Of a DNA stretch of 45,380 bases, positions 8,247 through 18,315 are shown piece by piece. The stretch's first letter is position 1, and every line of letters begins with the position of its first letter. This DNA is from Ignavibacteriota bacterium (GTDB lineage: Bacteria; Bacteroidota; Ignavibacteria; UBA10030). The DNA is taken from the NCBI GenBank assembly GCA_003170475.1, contig PMZI01000016.1, positions 73,165 to 118,544 on the forward strand, in the 5' to 3' direction. Under the pieces are notes generated by a model. The model was not told the DNA's origin. It saw only the letters and a list, made by a program, of their open reading frames with translations, and did no database searches. A program made the position numbers and the translations under genes.

Positions 8247-10562
8247 CTACAGAATCGGCGCTACGCCGAACGTCAGGAAGAAACCGCGTGGCTGCATGAA
8301 GCGGTACGAGACGTCCAGGCGAAAGAATGAGAACAGTCGACTGAGGCCGAGGCCCGCTTCCGAGTACCAACCATCGGTCGTCCTGCCAAACGGAAGGGTC
8401 GAGGAACTCCACGTCTGTGCGACGGATCCATGGAGTCTCACCTCAACACTGTTTCTGTAGAGGAACGGTATATCCAGAAGAAGAAAGGGCACGCTGCGGA
8501 AGTTGTGTTCGACGGAAAGAGAGACAAACCGATCGCCCGAAAATTCCTTCACGCCCCCAGTGCGGAGAACGCCAAATGGTCCAAGATCGTCGTAGCGGGA
8601 GTCCAGGCTGAATACACGCTGCGGAGGAAGAGTGCCGCCTGAAGCCCCGGCAGTGAGCTTGATGTTGAGTGTCGGCGGGAACAGCAGCCGCGAAGAAAAG
8701 GTCGTGATCCGGGCTTCACCGCGGAAAATTGCGCGAGTGAAATCGAAGCTGCTCGCAAGAAATCCGGGACTGGAATGTTCCACTTCAAGTTCTGCGGAAT
8801 TCTGTGTCACAAGGCCAAACGGCACATGCTCATCACCATAGCGAAGGAGCACCTTCACGTTTCTCATGGTCCCCTCTGCGATTAGTGGGTTTTCACGAAA
8901 CGGCTTCCTTCGATCGAAGATGCTGAAGTCGGTCGTGTTCACAGCAATCCGTTGATCCTCATCCCGATACTCGAGTTGAACGGAAAGGCGGTTGAGAGGT
9001 CGTGCCTCAATCGCGCCGCGCCAGCCGTTGGCATAGAAATAGTCCCGATAATCGCTCTTGTTCATGACTGCGGCGACTGCAATCACCAGAGGATCATAAT
9101 ATTCCTCGTCGGGTATATTCGAAAACCCCCTGTAGCCTTCGATTTCCAACCTGTAACGTCGGCCCGAATCCAGATGCCTGGCAACCCCAAGGGAGTACTT
9201 TCCCCTTTTGTCCGAAAACCCGTAGCCTGCCGACCCGAAAAGAGAGAGCCCATCAACCACACTGTCTCGGGCACCTTTGAGTCCCAGGTAGAGGCCTTCA
9301 GCTCTGTTATAACGGATTCTTCCATAGCTGAGGGTGTTAAAGAGGGACGATGAGAGCCCGGCGAGCGGCCCGGAGGGTTTGAATTGCTTGTCGAGCGTTT
9401 GTGTACTATCGATGCCCTTGTAGGCTTTTTGCTCTTCCTGCGTGAGAGGCAAAACATCGTGCTGTGCCCAGAACAAGGAGTCAAATTTCTGAGCATCCGC
9501 CAATTCGATCCTGTGCGCCTTTCTGAAGATCGAGTCCGCCAGCTGTCGATTGATCTTGAAGTCATAGATCACCGAGGCTTGCTCTACGGTGATACGGGGA
9601 AAAGAAAGTCCTGCAAACCCAACCTCAATCACGCCGCTGAGTCCAATGTCCATTGGCATCCAATAGCGGTTCTCGTAGAATCCAAACTGCTGCGTGTAGC
9701 GAAGGTCGAGCCGTGAAACAAATGGAATGGTAAAAGCTTCATTCGGCGACATATCGACGGCAATCAGGGCGTACGTGTCGCCGATCACGTCGAGCTTACC
9801 GCGGAAAAGCGGCGTGATGCGGGACTTTGGCATAACGCGGATTGTGTAGACGGGCGTTTCATCGCGCTGCCGTGTATTGTCGAGTTTGAAATCGTAGTAG
9901 TCAAATGCTTCCGGCGACGTTGGTCCGACGAAATGAAACCCTGTGAAATTGATGTCATCATCGTAGAAATTGACAATGAAGCCGCCGACGGCAACCCGCA
10001 CACCGCTCGACAGATTCTCCGTTTTCCTTTTCTGCCGGATAACTTCCCGCAGAGTGTCTCCCTGTCGCCAGTATCCAGTCGAGTATGATTCCGTAATTGC
10101 GGAAATAGAGGTGTCCATGCGCATGACCAATCGCGTAAAAGCATCAAATTCATACGATCGGAGATTCGCGATCCATTCCTTCTTGCGTTGTATGACCTCT
10201 CGCATGATCGCGATCGCTGGATCTTCGTTGGTAACGAGGATTTCTGACATTTGTATGGCAGAAGGTTGGAGCCGCGCGGTATATTCGGAAGATTGTTCGA
10301 GCGGAATGTGAAGCGTGTCGGACCGATACCCGATGAAACTGTAGACGATGGTGTATCGGTCCTTCTCCAGGGCAAGTCGGTAGACGCCCATGGAATTCGC
10401 GACGGTGCCCTTTGTCGTCCCCAGGACGCGGACGTTTGCCGCCGGAAGAGGGGCATTCGTCACAGCATCTCTGACGGAGCCCGAAAGTGTCAGCACTTGC
10501 GACAATGCTGCATATGCAGGAAACAGGAACAGAAGGATGAGAAGAATACCTCGGGAAGACAT
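8247..10562 (-). CDS. DUF5686 outer-membrane protein with carboxypeptidase-regulatory-like domain
   Basis: With the ATG at 10560-10562 the product is 771 residues and begins with a good Sec signal peptide (ends near ALSQ). The next 90 residues form a CarboxypepD_reg-like beta-sandwich (LSGSVRDAVTNAPLPAANVRV ... YRLALEKDRYTIVYSFIGYRS), then a DUF5686 region starting at about AIAIMREVIQRKKEW and running to a C-terminal beta barrel. This is a common Bacteroidota surface-protein architecture without known activity. Upstream Met codons at 10598 and 10649 give a poorer N-terminus. It is preceded by the Fe-S oxidoreductase operon but separated from it by 163 bases. Family assignment is good; function is unknown. 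Confidence 0.87.
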   Translation of the reverse strand: MSSRGILLILLFLFPAYAALSQVLTLSGSVRDAVTNAPLPAANVRVLGTTKGTVANSMGVYRLALEKDRYTIVYSFIGYRSDTLHIPLEQSSEYTARLQPSAIQMSEILVTNEDPAIAIMREVIQRKKEWIANLRSYEFDAFTRLVMRMDTSISAITESYSTGYWRQGDTLREVIRQKRKTENLSSGVRVAVGGFIVNFYDDDINFTGFHFVGPTSPEAFDYYDFKLDNTRQRDETPVYTIRVMPKSRITPLFRGKLDVIGDTYALIAVDMSPNEAFTIPFVSRLDLRYTQQFGFYENRYWMPMDIGLSGVIEVGFAGLSFPRITVEQASVIYDFKINRQLADSIFRKAHRIELADAQKFDSLFWAQHDVLPLTQEEQKAYKGIDSTQTLDKQFKPSGPLAGLSSSLFNTLSYGRIRYNRAEGLYLGLKGARDSVVDGLSLFGSAGYGFSDKRGKYSLGVARHLDSGRRYRLEIEGYRGFSNIPDEEYYDPLVIAVAAVMNKSDYRDYFYANGWRGAIEARPLNRLSVQLEYRDEDQRIAVNTTDFSIFDRRKPFRENPLIAEGTMRNVKVLLRYGDEHVPFGLVTQNSAELEVEHSSPGFLASSFDFTRAIFRGEARITTFSSRLLFPPTLNIKLTAGASGGTLPPQRVFSLDSRYDDLGPFGVLRTGGVKEFSGDRFVSLSVEHNFRSVPFLLLDIPFLYRNSVEVRLHGSVAQTWSSSTLPFGRTTDGWYSEAGLGLSRLFSFFRLDVSYRFMQPRGFFLTFGVAPIL

Positions 10563-10725
10563 CGGCAGACAACTGACAGTGGATGGACGGTTTCTCATCT
10601 TGACGGAAAGCGGGCCATTAAGTTCCAGTCCCAAGACAAAGAGGTCCAATGATCGCGTGATCGCTGGGACGTCAAATCAGGGGTGCCCCGCATCGTCAAC
10701 GCTAGCATTCTCAAAATTGCCACGG

Positions 10726-12738
10726 TCAAGACGATTGCGACGATTCAAATACGATTTCTGCGATGTCCTTCACGACGACGCGATCAGCTGCGTCCTTTGA
10801 CTTCACCCCATCCGAAAGCATCGTCATGCAGAAGGGACACGCCGTTGCAATCACCGAAGCGTCAGTCGCGAGCGCCTCTTCCGTCCTCTCGACATTGACA
10901 CGCTTTCCTTCTTTCTCTTCCATCCACATTCTCCCACCGCCGGCTCCACAGCAGAACCCCTTGCTGCGGGCGCGCCCCATTTCCACAAGATCGACGCCGG
11001 GAACAGCTTGCAACAGCTCGCGGGGTTGATCATAGAGGTCATTATACCGGCCGAGATAGCAGGAATCGTGATAGGTCAGCTTCGCCGCCTGCTCCTTGGT
11101 GATCTTTATCTTCCCTTCGTTTACCAACTGCACAAGGAAATCCGTGTGATGAACAACTTTGTAGTTTCCTCCAAACTGAGGATACTCATTCCGCAAGGTG
11201 TTGAAGCAATGCGGGCATGCCGTGACAATAGACTTCACTTTGTAGTTGTTCAGGGTGGCGATGTTTTCCTTCATCAGGATCTGCGCCAGGTACTCGTTGC
11301 CGATTCTTCTCGCAGAGTCACCGGTGCATTTTTCTTCCACTCCCAAAATCGCGAAGGATACTCCGGCTTGCTGGAGAAGCTTCGCCAACGCTTGGGTGAC
11401 TTTGACATAGCGACTATCATAAGCGCCCGCGCAACCAACCCAGAACAGAATCTCGGCATCGGGTTTCTGCTGGAGTGTCGGGATATTCATTCCTTCCGCC
11501 CAATCAGCTCTGCTGCTCGCCGGGAACGCCCAAGGCGAGAAATTGCTTTCAAGGTTCCGGAAAACGACTTGCACCTCCGGCGGGAAATTCGACTCCATCA
11601 ATACCAGGCTGCGCCTCATGTCAATAATGGCATCCACGTGTTCGATATTCACAGGACATTCCTGCACACATGCCATGCATGTCGTACATGCGAACAACTC
11701 CTCCGCCGTAATGTAATCATGGACCAGAGTCTTCTGCAGCGGACCTTTTTGCCCTTCGCCACCGGCGATATCATTGATACCGGCCAGAACGAGAGGCGCT
11801 TTTTCTTCAAGCCTCTGACGAATATCCATGATGATCTTACGCGGTGACAGGATCTTGCCCGTCATGTTGGCCGGACATGCCGCCGTGCATCTTCCACACT
11901 CCGTGCATGTATATCCATCCAACAACTGTTTCCACGTAAAGTCCTGTATATCGCTCGCCCCGAACTTCTCGACGTTCTCTGCTTCGAGGTTGATCGGCTT
12001 GATCGCGCCCCTGGGTTTGGAATTCGAGAAGTAGACATTCGGGATCGACGTCAGCACGTGGAGATGTTTCGAATACGGAAGATAGTTCAGGAAAACAAGC
12101 ACGATGCCAATGTGCACCCACCAGAATAACTCAAACCACACTTGCAGGGATTCGGGTCGCAAAGAGGCGAACAAAGGCATAAGAACACCGGAAAGGAATC
12201 TCCCGCCGAAGGAAGAACTCCCTCCGAGCAAGAGACGCGTGGCGTTCTGCCCGAGCATACTGAGCATGATGAAGAAAATCATCATCAGGATGAACGTTGC
12301 ATCCATTGAGCTGTGACCAGCAAGTTCGAGTCGCTTCGGCTTCAACACATATCGACGGTACAAGGCAACCAGAATCGAAACAATGACCAGACCACAGAAA
12401 AGGTCCTGCAGAAATGCCAGCGGCGCATACAGGGGACCAAGGAAACGGAATGAGAACCCCGAAATGATCCCCTCCCCGATCGACTCGAGCACCGCCGTGA
12501 GAAGCACGAGAAATCCCCAGAAAATGAACGCGTGCATGAAGCCAGCAAGAGGTTCGCGCAATATTTTCGATTGTGCGATCGCGACGACGAGCGTCTTCTT
12601 CAAGCGGGCGATGGGATTGTCAAACCTGCTGTCCCGCTGGCCGAGGCTCAGATATCTGATCACTCGGCGCACGCTGAAGGAAAAGAAACCAAACGCCCCC
12701 AGAAGCACCAAAAGGAATATGAAGTTCTTCGTCGTCAT
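10726..12738 (-). CDS. membrane-bound Fe-S oxidoreductase (FadF/EMO/HdrD-like)
   Basis: The 670-residue fusion has an N-terminal NarI-like membrane part of about five to six helices (residues 1-220, with a histidine in [11 protein letters not shown] that could be a haem ligand). Two 4Fe-4S ferredoxin motifs follow (Cys from about residue 278, and about residues 351-361). Two cysteine-rich CCG/DUF224 domains close the protein (WVGCAGAYD ... TACPHCFN, and DSCYLGRYN ... [12 protein letters not shown]). This is the layout of FadF-type electron-transfer flavoprotein:menaquinone oxidoreductases and of HdrD-like proteins, which pass electrons between a soluble donor and the quinone pool. The ATG at 12736-12738 is chosen because the 89-residue upstream extension overlaps phzF. 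No etfAB gene is in the window, so the donor is unknown. Confidence 0.87.
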   Translation of the reverse strand: MTTKNFIFLLVLLGAFGFFSFSVRRVIRYLSLGQRDSRFDNPIARLKKTLVVAIAQSKILREPLAGFMHAFIFWGFLVLLTAVLESIGEGIISGFSFRFLGPLYAPLAFLQDLFCGLVIVSILVALYRRYVLKPKRLELAGHSSMDATFILMMIFFIMLSMLGQNATRLLLGGSSSFGGRFLSGVLMPLFASLRPESLQVWFELFWWVHIGIVLVFLNYLPYSKHLHVLTSIPNVYFSNSKPRGAIKPINLEAENVEKFGASDIQDFTWKQLLDGYTCTECGRCTAACPANMTGKILSPRKIIMDIRQRLEEKAPLVLAGINDIAGGEGQKGPLQKTLVHDYITAEELFACTTCMACVQECPVNIEHVDAIIDMRRSLVLMESNFPPEVQVVFRNLESNFSPWAFPASSRADWAEGMNIPTLQQKPDAEILFWVGCAGAYDSRYVKVTQALAKLLQQAGVSFAILGVEEKCTGDSARRIGNEYLAQILMKENIATLNNYKVKSIVTACPHCFNTLRNEYPQFGGNYKVVHHTDFLVQLVNEGKIKITKEQAAKLTYHDSCYLGRYNDLYDQPRELLQAVPGVDLVEMGRARSKGFCCGAGGGRMWMEEKEGKRVNVERTEEALATDASVIATACPFCMTMLSDGVKSKDAADRVVVKDIAEIVFESSQSS

Positions 12739-12751
12739 TGAGAGCGGCCCT

Positions 12752-13675
12752 CTACGCTTTGTACTCTGCTTCCATGATTGTGACAGCCTCCCCTGCGATG
12801 GAGACCTGCCGCACACCATGACCGGTAACGCGCAGCCGAATCTTGACCCTTCCCCTTCGGCCCATGTCATCACCCTGTTCTGCAATGAACTCCATACGTC
12901 CGTCCGGGAGCAGGAATGATGGAATTGGAAAATCCTGATGAATGGCATATTGATACAGATAGACTCCCAGCGGCCCGTTGGCAGAGCCCGTGACAGGATC
13001 TTCAACGATCCCGACGGCGGGAGCGAAGAACCGGGAGTGGACCGCCGAACTCTGCTCGATGGTCTCGAGACAGAATATGCTGATTCCCAACGACTTTGTT
13101 GCTCTTGTGTAAGAATCGAGCAGGCCTAAATCCGGCTTCAGCGACTTTATCACGGAGAGCTTCTTCACAGGAAGATACAGGTACGATTCAGAAACGAAGG
13201 GGAGACCTTTCTGAACATCCGATGGACGGATTCCGAGGGCCTTGAGAAGCGCTGCTGGGACCTTTTTGTGCACACGGAAGTCTGGAATAGGAAGCTGAAA
13301 CTCAATCATCGTGGCAGAGTATCTCTTCTCGACCATTATCCCGAGGATCCCACTTCTTGTCTGGAGCCTGAAATGGTACGTCCCCGGGCGTCTCATGCCA
13401 TACATCCCCGACTCCGCAAGAGCGTGAAAACTCGCGATCGTCGCGTGACCACAGAGTGGCACCTCAGCCGCAGGGGTGAACCAGCGGATTTGAATGTCAG
13501 CACTCTTGACCGTTGGCGGAAGAACGAACGCCGTTTCCGACAGATTCAGTTCACGGGCAATGTTCTGCATCGCCTTCTCATTGATTCCCTTGGCGTCGAG
13601 AACAACCCCGGCAGGATTGCCTGAGAATGGTTCTGTCGTGAAGGCATCAACAAGCTTGACCTTGTACGATTTCAT
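12752..13675 (-). CDS. PhzF family isomerase
   Basis: The 307-residue product matches the PhzF/diaminopimelate-epimerase fold: [19 protein letters not shown] at the N-terminus, [11 protein letters not shown] with the catalytic Glu, [14 protein letters not shown], and the C-terminal [15 protein letters not shown]. Family members catalyse isomerisations of small metabolites; only some act in phenazine synthesis, and no other phz gene is present. The ATG at 13673-13675 gives the standard N-terminus and has GGAG upstream; the longer frame only adds overlap with yjbQ. It is 13 bases upstream of the Fe-S oxidoreductase and so is probably cotranscribed with it. Confidence 0.92.
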   Translation of the reverse strand: MKSYKVKLVDAFTTEPFSGNPAGVVLDAKGINEKAMQNIARELNLSETAFVLPPTVKSADIQIRWFTPAAEVPLCGHATIASFHALAESGMYGMRRPGTYHFRLQTRSGILGIMVEKRYSATMIEFQLPIPDFRVHKKVPAALLKALGIRPSDVQKGLPFVSESYLYLPVKKLSVIKSLKPDLGLLDSYTRATKSLGISIFCLETIEQSSAVHSRFFAPAVGIVEDPVTGSANGPLGVYLYQYAIHQDFPIPSFLLPDGRMEFIAEQGDDMGRRGRVKIRLRVTGHGVRQVSIAGEAVTIMEAEYKA

Positions 13676-13707
13676 TGTGCGCCCTTTCTCCGATGCTCCA
13701 GGCTGTT

Positions 13708-14136
13708 TCAAGTGGTCTCTTGGCCAATCAGCTGAACGATGATTGTCCGTTCGCGCGGCCGGTTGTCGTGATCAACGAGGACAATCTGCTGCCATGTGCC
13801 CAACAAGAGTTCCCCCTGTGAAAACGGCACCGACAGGGACGGGCCCATGAATGATGCTCGAACATGGGAGTGTCCGTTGCCGTCGTGCCACATATCATCG
13901 TGATGGTACCGGGCCCCCTGAGGAGCAAGCCGCTGCAATGCCTCTGGTATGTCCCGGCGAAGTCCCGGTTCAAACTCCGTTGTCGTGATCGATGCGGTTG
14001 ATCCCGAAACGAAGATCGTAGCGAGCCCCTCCCGAAGTTTGCGTTGAGTGAGGATAGCCGCGACGCGTTCGGTGATATCAACCACTTCCGAGTTCCCCCG
14101 GGATGAGACCGTGAAGCGTTCAGTTACGATTTCCAT
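13708..14136 (-). CDS. yjbQ: YjbQ/UPF0047 family protein
   Basis: The 142-residue protein is a full-length YjbQ/UPF0047 member, with FVSGSTASITTTEFEPG, the histidine-rich HHDDMWHDGNGHSHVRAS metal-site signature and the GTWQQIVLVDHDNRPRERT C-terminus. Family proteins are small trimeric beta-sheet proteins; some complement thiamine-phosphate synthase in vivo, but the physiological reaction is unsettled. Its 5' end overlaps the end of the DUF4905 gene by 13 bases, and it ends 33 bases before the phzF ATG, so it belongs to the same operon. Confidence 0.93.
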   Translation of the reverse strand: MEIVTERFTVSSRGNSEVVDITERVAAILTQRKLREGLATIFVSGSTASITTTEFEPGLRRDIPEALQRLAPQGARYHHDDMWHDGNGHSHVRASFMGPSLSVPFSQGELLLGTWQQIVLVDHDNRPRERTIIVQLIGQETT

Positions 14137-14984
14137 AGCCGTATGGCTGTGAGAATTCTCTGGTCTTTGATGAAGAGAACAAACGGATACCGGAGAAAGA
14201 AAGAGTCGGGTACATAACCGGCTAGATTGCGACCGATGACATCTGCAAACATCCGCTTCTTGTCGGAAAGTCGGTACACGATCAGGTTGTTTTCCAGCAT
14301 CAGGCGTTCGGCGTCGTCGCGCTTCTGGATATGCATGTTGAACACCAGAACGCCATCGTGTCTGAGATACTCAACTCTGCCGGAGAGCTCTTTCCCTTTG
14401 GTTTCCTTTTTCACGAAAGCGATGATATCTGCATCAACCTCTTCTTCGACGAAAATCTCGGGAAGCGTTGCCTCGGGAGATATCTGCTCTTCGGAGACTT
14501 GTAGGCGAAGAGCATGGAGTTCTTCAAGTGAGGTGTCATGCGTCTTGAGGAGAACACCTGAATGAAGGTCGATCTCATAACCCACTCGTTTCTCGAAGAA
14601 ATCCCGGTATGCGACAACCCGGCGGTCATGCCCGAACCAGTAGGCCACGTCGTCATTGCGCCAGAGCTCGACCCCGGATGCTATGTCGAATGCCCGTATC
14701 CCTTTATGCTCCGGCATATCGGGTTTCGCGAATGCATGGAAAAGCACGACATTCTTGCGGACGGTCTCGATGCCAACCCACCATTTCTCGTCGAAACGCA
14801 GGTCTTTCCAAAGGACCTTTCCAGTAGAGATCTCGAGGCAAAAGAAAGATGCCGCCTTGTTTTCTGGGTCGCGGCATTCACCCACCAATGTTCCTTGTTC
14901 AGCAAGCATCATTCGCCAGATGATGCTATCCGCGGAATATGTCCAAGCAGGAGAAAGACGGACCGATTTGAAAAGAGAGAACAT
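14124..14984 (-). CDS. DUF4905 domain protein
   Basis: The 286-residue protein, read from the ATG at 14982-14984, resembles the DUF4905 family of Bacteroidota/Chlorobi. It has propeller-like beta repeats (SPAWTYSADSIIWRM, ISTGKVLWKDLRFDEKWW, IASGVELWRNDDV) with W-x-D/N turns. There is no signal peptide, so it is probably cytoplasmic. The longer frame adds 36 residues with no family character. It begins the yjbQ-phzF-oxidoreductase gene run. No catalytic residues can be named and the function is unknown. Confidence 0.75.
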   Translation of the reverse strand: MFSLFKSVRLSPAWTYSADSIIWRMMLAEQGTLVGECRDPENKAASFFCLEISTGKVLWKDLRFDEKWWVGIETVRKNVVLFHAFAKPDMPEHKGIRAFDIASGVELWRNDDVAYWFGHDRRVVAYRDFFEKRVGYEIDLHSGVLLKTHDTSLEELHALRLQVSEEQISPEATLPEIFVEEEVDADIIAFVKKETKGKELSGRVEYLRHDGVLVFNMHIQKRDDAERLMLENNLIVYRLSDKKRMFADVIGRNLAGYVPDSFFLRYPFVLFIKDQRILTAIRLWKS

Positions 14985-15066
14985 GCTCGTCAGAATTTTC
15001 CGATGAACGTATTGCTTTTTTGAGGGATTAGCAAGGGAACGGCAAGATGAGCGAGCATGCAAAGTA

Positions 15067-16026
15067 TCAGAAGTCGACGCGCACGGAATCAAGCGTCATG
15101 GCGCCGAAAATACCCAAGCCCCCTTGAATGTTCGAGAAATCGGGTTGGTCTGTTCTGATCGAGTAAGGATCCTGGAATCCGTTTGCAAGGTTGTAGTACT
15201 TGTAGAGATTCTCTTCAACTTGCGTGAGGAAATAAGTCGCCGAAACAATCTGGAACCCGCCAACTCCATATCGATTCTGAATAGCAATGAAGAAAGCATT
15301 GTACACTGAAATGGGAAAAGTCACGGTAACGTAGGGTTGCGAAATTTCATTGAGTCGCCGAGTGAGCTTTGGGTAATCATACTGAACGGTCTGGCCGGTG
15401 ACAGAGAGCACAGAAGTGGGGATCTCATCGCGTTTGTGAATCCAGTTTGCTCCTACACTCACCAAATAGTCCAGATACACGCGTACGATGTAACCGCGCG
15501 CAAGGCTCGAAATTTTGATCGTGACGCTGATATCTTCACTCCCATATTTGTCAGGAGCTTTGAGGATGTACGAGTTGTTCGGGATGAGAAGCCCGGCGTC
15601 CGGAACACCCACAGTGGCAGAGGCGTTTCCCTGGTCAGAGGCGACTGAAAGCCTGTACGTTTTCCCGAGACGGGTTTTGCAGGGATACGCGATGTAGGCG
15701 CCGATGTCGTCCGTGTATCGACTCTTGTCTACGCGCACAAGTGTGGTATCCCTGAGGTTGTATGTCGCCGAATCGTCAGCGAGCGTCACGGCGGCCTTGC
15801 GCACGTACGTATCCGCAGTCACCTCTGCCGGATCGAACCCCGACGGATTGTAAGTGGTGAAAACACGGACGTATTGGCTATCAGAGGTGTTCGACAGAAT
15901 GGAATACACCACCAATTGTTTCTGATAAGGACCTTTGGGGTCAAAGCTGTTCTCGCATCCGGACATCACAACCAGAATCAATCCAAAGACGAAAAGAACG
16001 TCGATATGTGTGTTAGCTCGCTTCAA
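15067..16026 (-). CDS. DUF4249 lipoprotein (partner of TonB-dependent receptor)
   Basis: The 319-residue protein begins with a lipoprotein signal (LILVVMSGC) and continues as a beta-rich DUF4249 domain (QLVVYSILSNTSDSQYVRVFTTYNP, later ISVYNAFFIAIQNRYG and GGFQIVSATYFLTQVEENLYKYY). DUF4249 lipoproteins are typically encoded next to TonB-dependent receptors and are likely surface lids or binding partners. Here the gene lies 16 bases downstream of the receptor. The only start compatible with the signal peptide is a TTG at 16024-16026, preceded by AGGA. The ligand is unknown. Confidence 0.85.
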   Translation of the reverse strand: MKRANTHIDVLFVFGLILVVMSGCENSFDPKGPYQKQLVVYSILSNTSDSQYVRVFTTYNPSGFDPAEVTADTYVRKAAVTLADDSATYNLRDTTLVRVDKSRYTDDIGAYIAYPCKTRLGKTYRLSVASDQGNASATVGVPDAGLLIPNNSYILKAPDKYGSEDISVTIKISSLARGYIVRVYLDYLVSVGANWIHKRDEIPTSVLSVTGQTVQYDYPKLTRRLNEISQPYVTVTFPISVYNAFFIAIQNRYGVGGFQIVSATYFLTQVEENLYKYYNLANGFQDPYSIRTDQPDFSNIQGGLGIFGAMTLDSVRVDF

Positions 16027-16042
16027 AGTATGAATCCTGTCA

Positions 16043-18265
16043 TCAAAACTCTATGGTGAGCGTGGCCGTCGGAAAGAACGGAAGCATGGTCGTTTGCTGT
16101 CCCGTCTTTCGATCGAAGTAGAAAATATTCTTGTGATTGTAGACATTCACGATATGCACCCCGAGACTCCCCGTGATGGGGCGGAGGACAAACCGGTACG
16201 TCCCGCTCGCATCAAGGCGATGATAGGCTGGAAGCCGCGCAGCGTTTTTGTCCCCGAGGATCGTATACGGTTGCCCCGTTTCGCCCGCGTAGGAACCTCG
16301 AAAAATATCCTTCAGTCCCAGACGGTCATAATAACCAACGGTCTCGGTGAACGGGAACCCCGAACCAAACTCCCATCGAAGTGTGAGATCAACGCCTTGT
16401 GCCGCGTGCACAACGGTGAGCAGGTTGAGGTTATGCCTCCGATCATATCGGGGATTGTACGAGAAGCCGTTCGCCGTCACACTCGTCCATCCAAGAGTGT
16501 ATGCCGCATAAACATCGAGGAGATCGCTCGCGTAGCGGACAAGTGCCTCAAAACCGTACGCCGCTCCCGTTCCGTTGATGTAGTCAGGATCCAGAGCGTC
16601 AACCTTTTCGCGATTGTACATGACGAGCGAGCTATAGTTCTTGTAGTATGCCTGAAAATTCGTCGACAGCGTTCTCAGAACATTTCCTTCAAGCCCAACC
16701 ACGAAGTGGTCAGCCTGTTCGGGTTTCAGGTTTTCGGGAACCTGAATCCATGCGTCGAAAATGGAAATCACATCATCTTCATTGTTGACCGTAATGATGT
16801 TCTGTGTAAACCGTCCCAACGACAATTTCGCTTTCCAGTTGTCAAAAAGGCCATAGCTCAGATTGATGCGGGGTTGCAATGTCTCAACGCCGCCGCTCCT
16901 CGCCATTAAGCTCCCGAAATCGAAGTACAATCCAACATCAGCCTGAAGTCGGCTGGGTGCTGTCTCGTAACGCAACCAAGTCGTCGCGTTGACAAAGGAG
17001 CTAGTGAGCTCGGTCGTCACGCCGTAATTGTTCACGAGAGTATAGTCGAGGTTGGGAAAACTGAATTCGAACCCGAAGAAGAACAGATCGTGCGTATCGG
17101 TGTAGATGGTGGCGTTCGCACGAACGCCCGTTTCGCGAACAGATGTTGAGGCGGGAGTGACACTTTTCGAAGATTTCGGATCCCTGTCTGCGACGAAGGA
17201 GTTCTCGAATCCAACGGCCGTGATGTACACCCTGTCCTGAATCAATCCGGAAGCAACAAATCCCGTGGCGGTCGTCCGCCAAGAGTAGTCCGGTTCATTT
17301 GGATTCGTCGACCGCAGGTTGTCGCCGCTGAGAAACGATTGAACGCTGTATTTCCCCTGCGACTCACCTGCCTGGAAAGTGAACTTCACAAAAGCATCAT
17401 AGAATGAAAGGGGCAGGTCTTTGTTGAGGAATTTGGTGAGGGTCTCAGAAAAGAGAGATTTCCTGCCGCTCACCAGAAAACTCACATTGTCCGCAGCAGG
17501 ACCTTCCACCTGGAGTTTCGTGGAAAGGAAATTGATATTCGCCCGCCCTCCCACTCCGTTGGATCTGCCGTCCTTGGTGGTCATATTGACCACCGATGAA
17601 AGCCTTCCGCCGTACTCGGGCGGAAAAGCACCGGTATAGACCTCGGTCGTCTTGATGATATCTGAATCGAAGATGCTAAAGATGCCAAACGCATGATATG
17701 GGTTGTAGATTCGCATCCCGTCAAGGAGAATCAGGTTCTGATCCCCTGCCCCGCCCCTGACGTAGAACTGTGAATTGACATCGCTGGTTGAGACAATTCC
17801 TGGGAGGATTCTGATCGACCGGAACACATCCTCCTGGACAGTGACAGGAACCGCCCTGATATCGCGCTGGTCCATGACATGAACGCTTGTATGAATCTCC
17901 GTGAGCTCGCGCTTTGCATTGTCGGTGACCATCACTTCGGAGAATTCGACGGGCTTCGAGGGAAGCTGGAAACTCACGATCACCGGTTGGTTGCCACTTA
18001 CCTCAACGCTCACCGTCCGTGTCTCATACCCAATGGAGCTTGCCCGTATCTGATAGCGGCCGGGGTACACGTTTGGAATGAGATAGAAGCCCTGGAGGTT
18101 GGAGCTCGCGCCCCGCGTAAGACCCTGAATGGTCACTCCTGCGAACGGGATTCTCTCTCCAGTCGTACTGTCGGACACGATGCCGCGTATGTCTACCCCC
18201 TGCGCACAGACAACAACAGGAAGAGAAACGAATACCAGCAACCGAACAATACCACGGAAAACCAT
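16043..18265 (-). CDS. TonB-dependent receptor with carboxypeptidase-regulatory-like domain
   Basis: From the ATG at 18263-18265 the product is 740 residues with a clear Sec signal (ends near VVCAQ). Residues about 23-105 are a CarboxypepD_reg-like domain (DIRGIVSDSTTGERIPFAGVTIQG). A plug domain follows (VHVMDQRDIRAVPVTVQEDVFRSIRI ... NLILLDGMRIYNPYH ... GGRLSSVVNMTTKDG), then a 22-strand-type barrel ending in TLTIEF. This is the standard FecA/SusC-like outer-membrane transporter layout. There is no N-terminal signalling domain. With the DUF4249 gene it forms an uptake pair of unknown substrate; no siderophore, vitamin or glycan genes accompany it. A 13-codon reading frame overlaps its start codon. 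Confidence 0.93.
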   Translation of the reverse strand: MVFRGIVRLLVFVSLPVVVCAQGVDIRGIVSDSTTGERIPFAGVTIQGLTRGASSNLQGFYLIPNVYPGRYQIRASSIGYETRTVSVEVSGNQPVIVSFQLPSKPVEFSEVMVTDNAKRELTEIHTSVHVMDQRDIRAVPVTVQEDVFRSIRILPGIVSTSDVNSQFYVRGGAGDQNLILLDGMRIYNPYHAFGIFSIFDSDIIKTTEVYTGAFPPEYGGRLSSVVNMTTKDGRSNGVGGRANINFLSTKLQVEGPAADNVSFLVSGRKSLFSETLTKFLNKDLPLSFYDAFVKFTFQAGESQGKYSVQSFLSGDNLRSTNPNEPDYSWRTTATGFVASGLIQDRVYITAVGFENSFVADRDPKSSKSVTPASTSVRETGVRANATIYTDTHDLFFFGFEFSFPNLDYTLVNNYGVTTELTSSFVNATTWLRYETAPSRLQADVGLYFDFGSLMARSGGVETLQPRINLSYGLFDNWKAKLSLGRFTQNIITVNNEDDVISIFDAWIQVPENLKPEQADHFVVGLEGNVLRTLSTNFQAYYKNYSSLVMYNREKVDALDPDYINGTGAAYGFEALVRYASDLLDVYAAYTLGWTSVTANGFSYNPRYDRRHNLNLLTVVHAAQGVDLTLRWEFGSGFPFTETVGYYDRLGLKDIFRGSYAGETGQPYTILGDKNAARLPAYHRLDASGTYRFVLRPITGSLGVHIVNVYNHKNIFYFDRKTGQQTTMLPFFPTATLTIEF

Positions 18266-18306
18266 CAGATCAACCTTTCTCCGATTTCCTTCGAAAAAAT
18301 AAACAT
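18265..18306 (-). CDS. putative 13-aa leader peptide upstream of TonB receptor
   Basis: AGGAGG (18310-18315) is followed after three bases by an ATG opening a 13-codon frame (MFIFSKEIGERLI). Its TGA overlaps the receptor ATG as TGATG. Such an overlap would couple translation of the receptor to that of the leader. The AGGAGG is the best ribosome-binding site near the receptor, and it is 44 bases too far from the receptor ATG to serve it directly. The receptor frame also runs through here, but its N-terminal extension is unlike a signal peptide. The feature is a small-frame prediction from sequence only. Confidence 0.4.
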   Translation of the reverse strand: MFIFSKEIGERLI

Positions 18307-18315
18307 TTTCCTCCT

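Noticed and set aside
11008-11847. Rightward 279-codon frame
   Set aside because: Antisense to the cysteine-rich Fe-S oxidoreductase; no protein family pattern.
12739-13005. 89-residue N-terminal extension of the Fe-S oxidoreductase
   Set aside because: It overlaps phzF on the same strand in another frame and has no family similarity; a Met start at 12738 fits the membrane segment.
12752-13675. Phenazine biosynthesis cluster
   Set aside because: PhzF-like proteins are common outside phenazine producers and no other phz gene is present.
16094-16909. Rightward 271-codon frame
   Set aside because: Antisense to the TonB-receptor barrel; composition typical of shadow frames.
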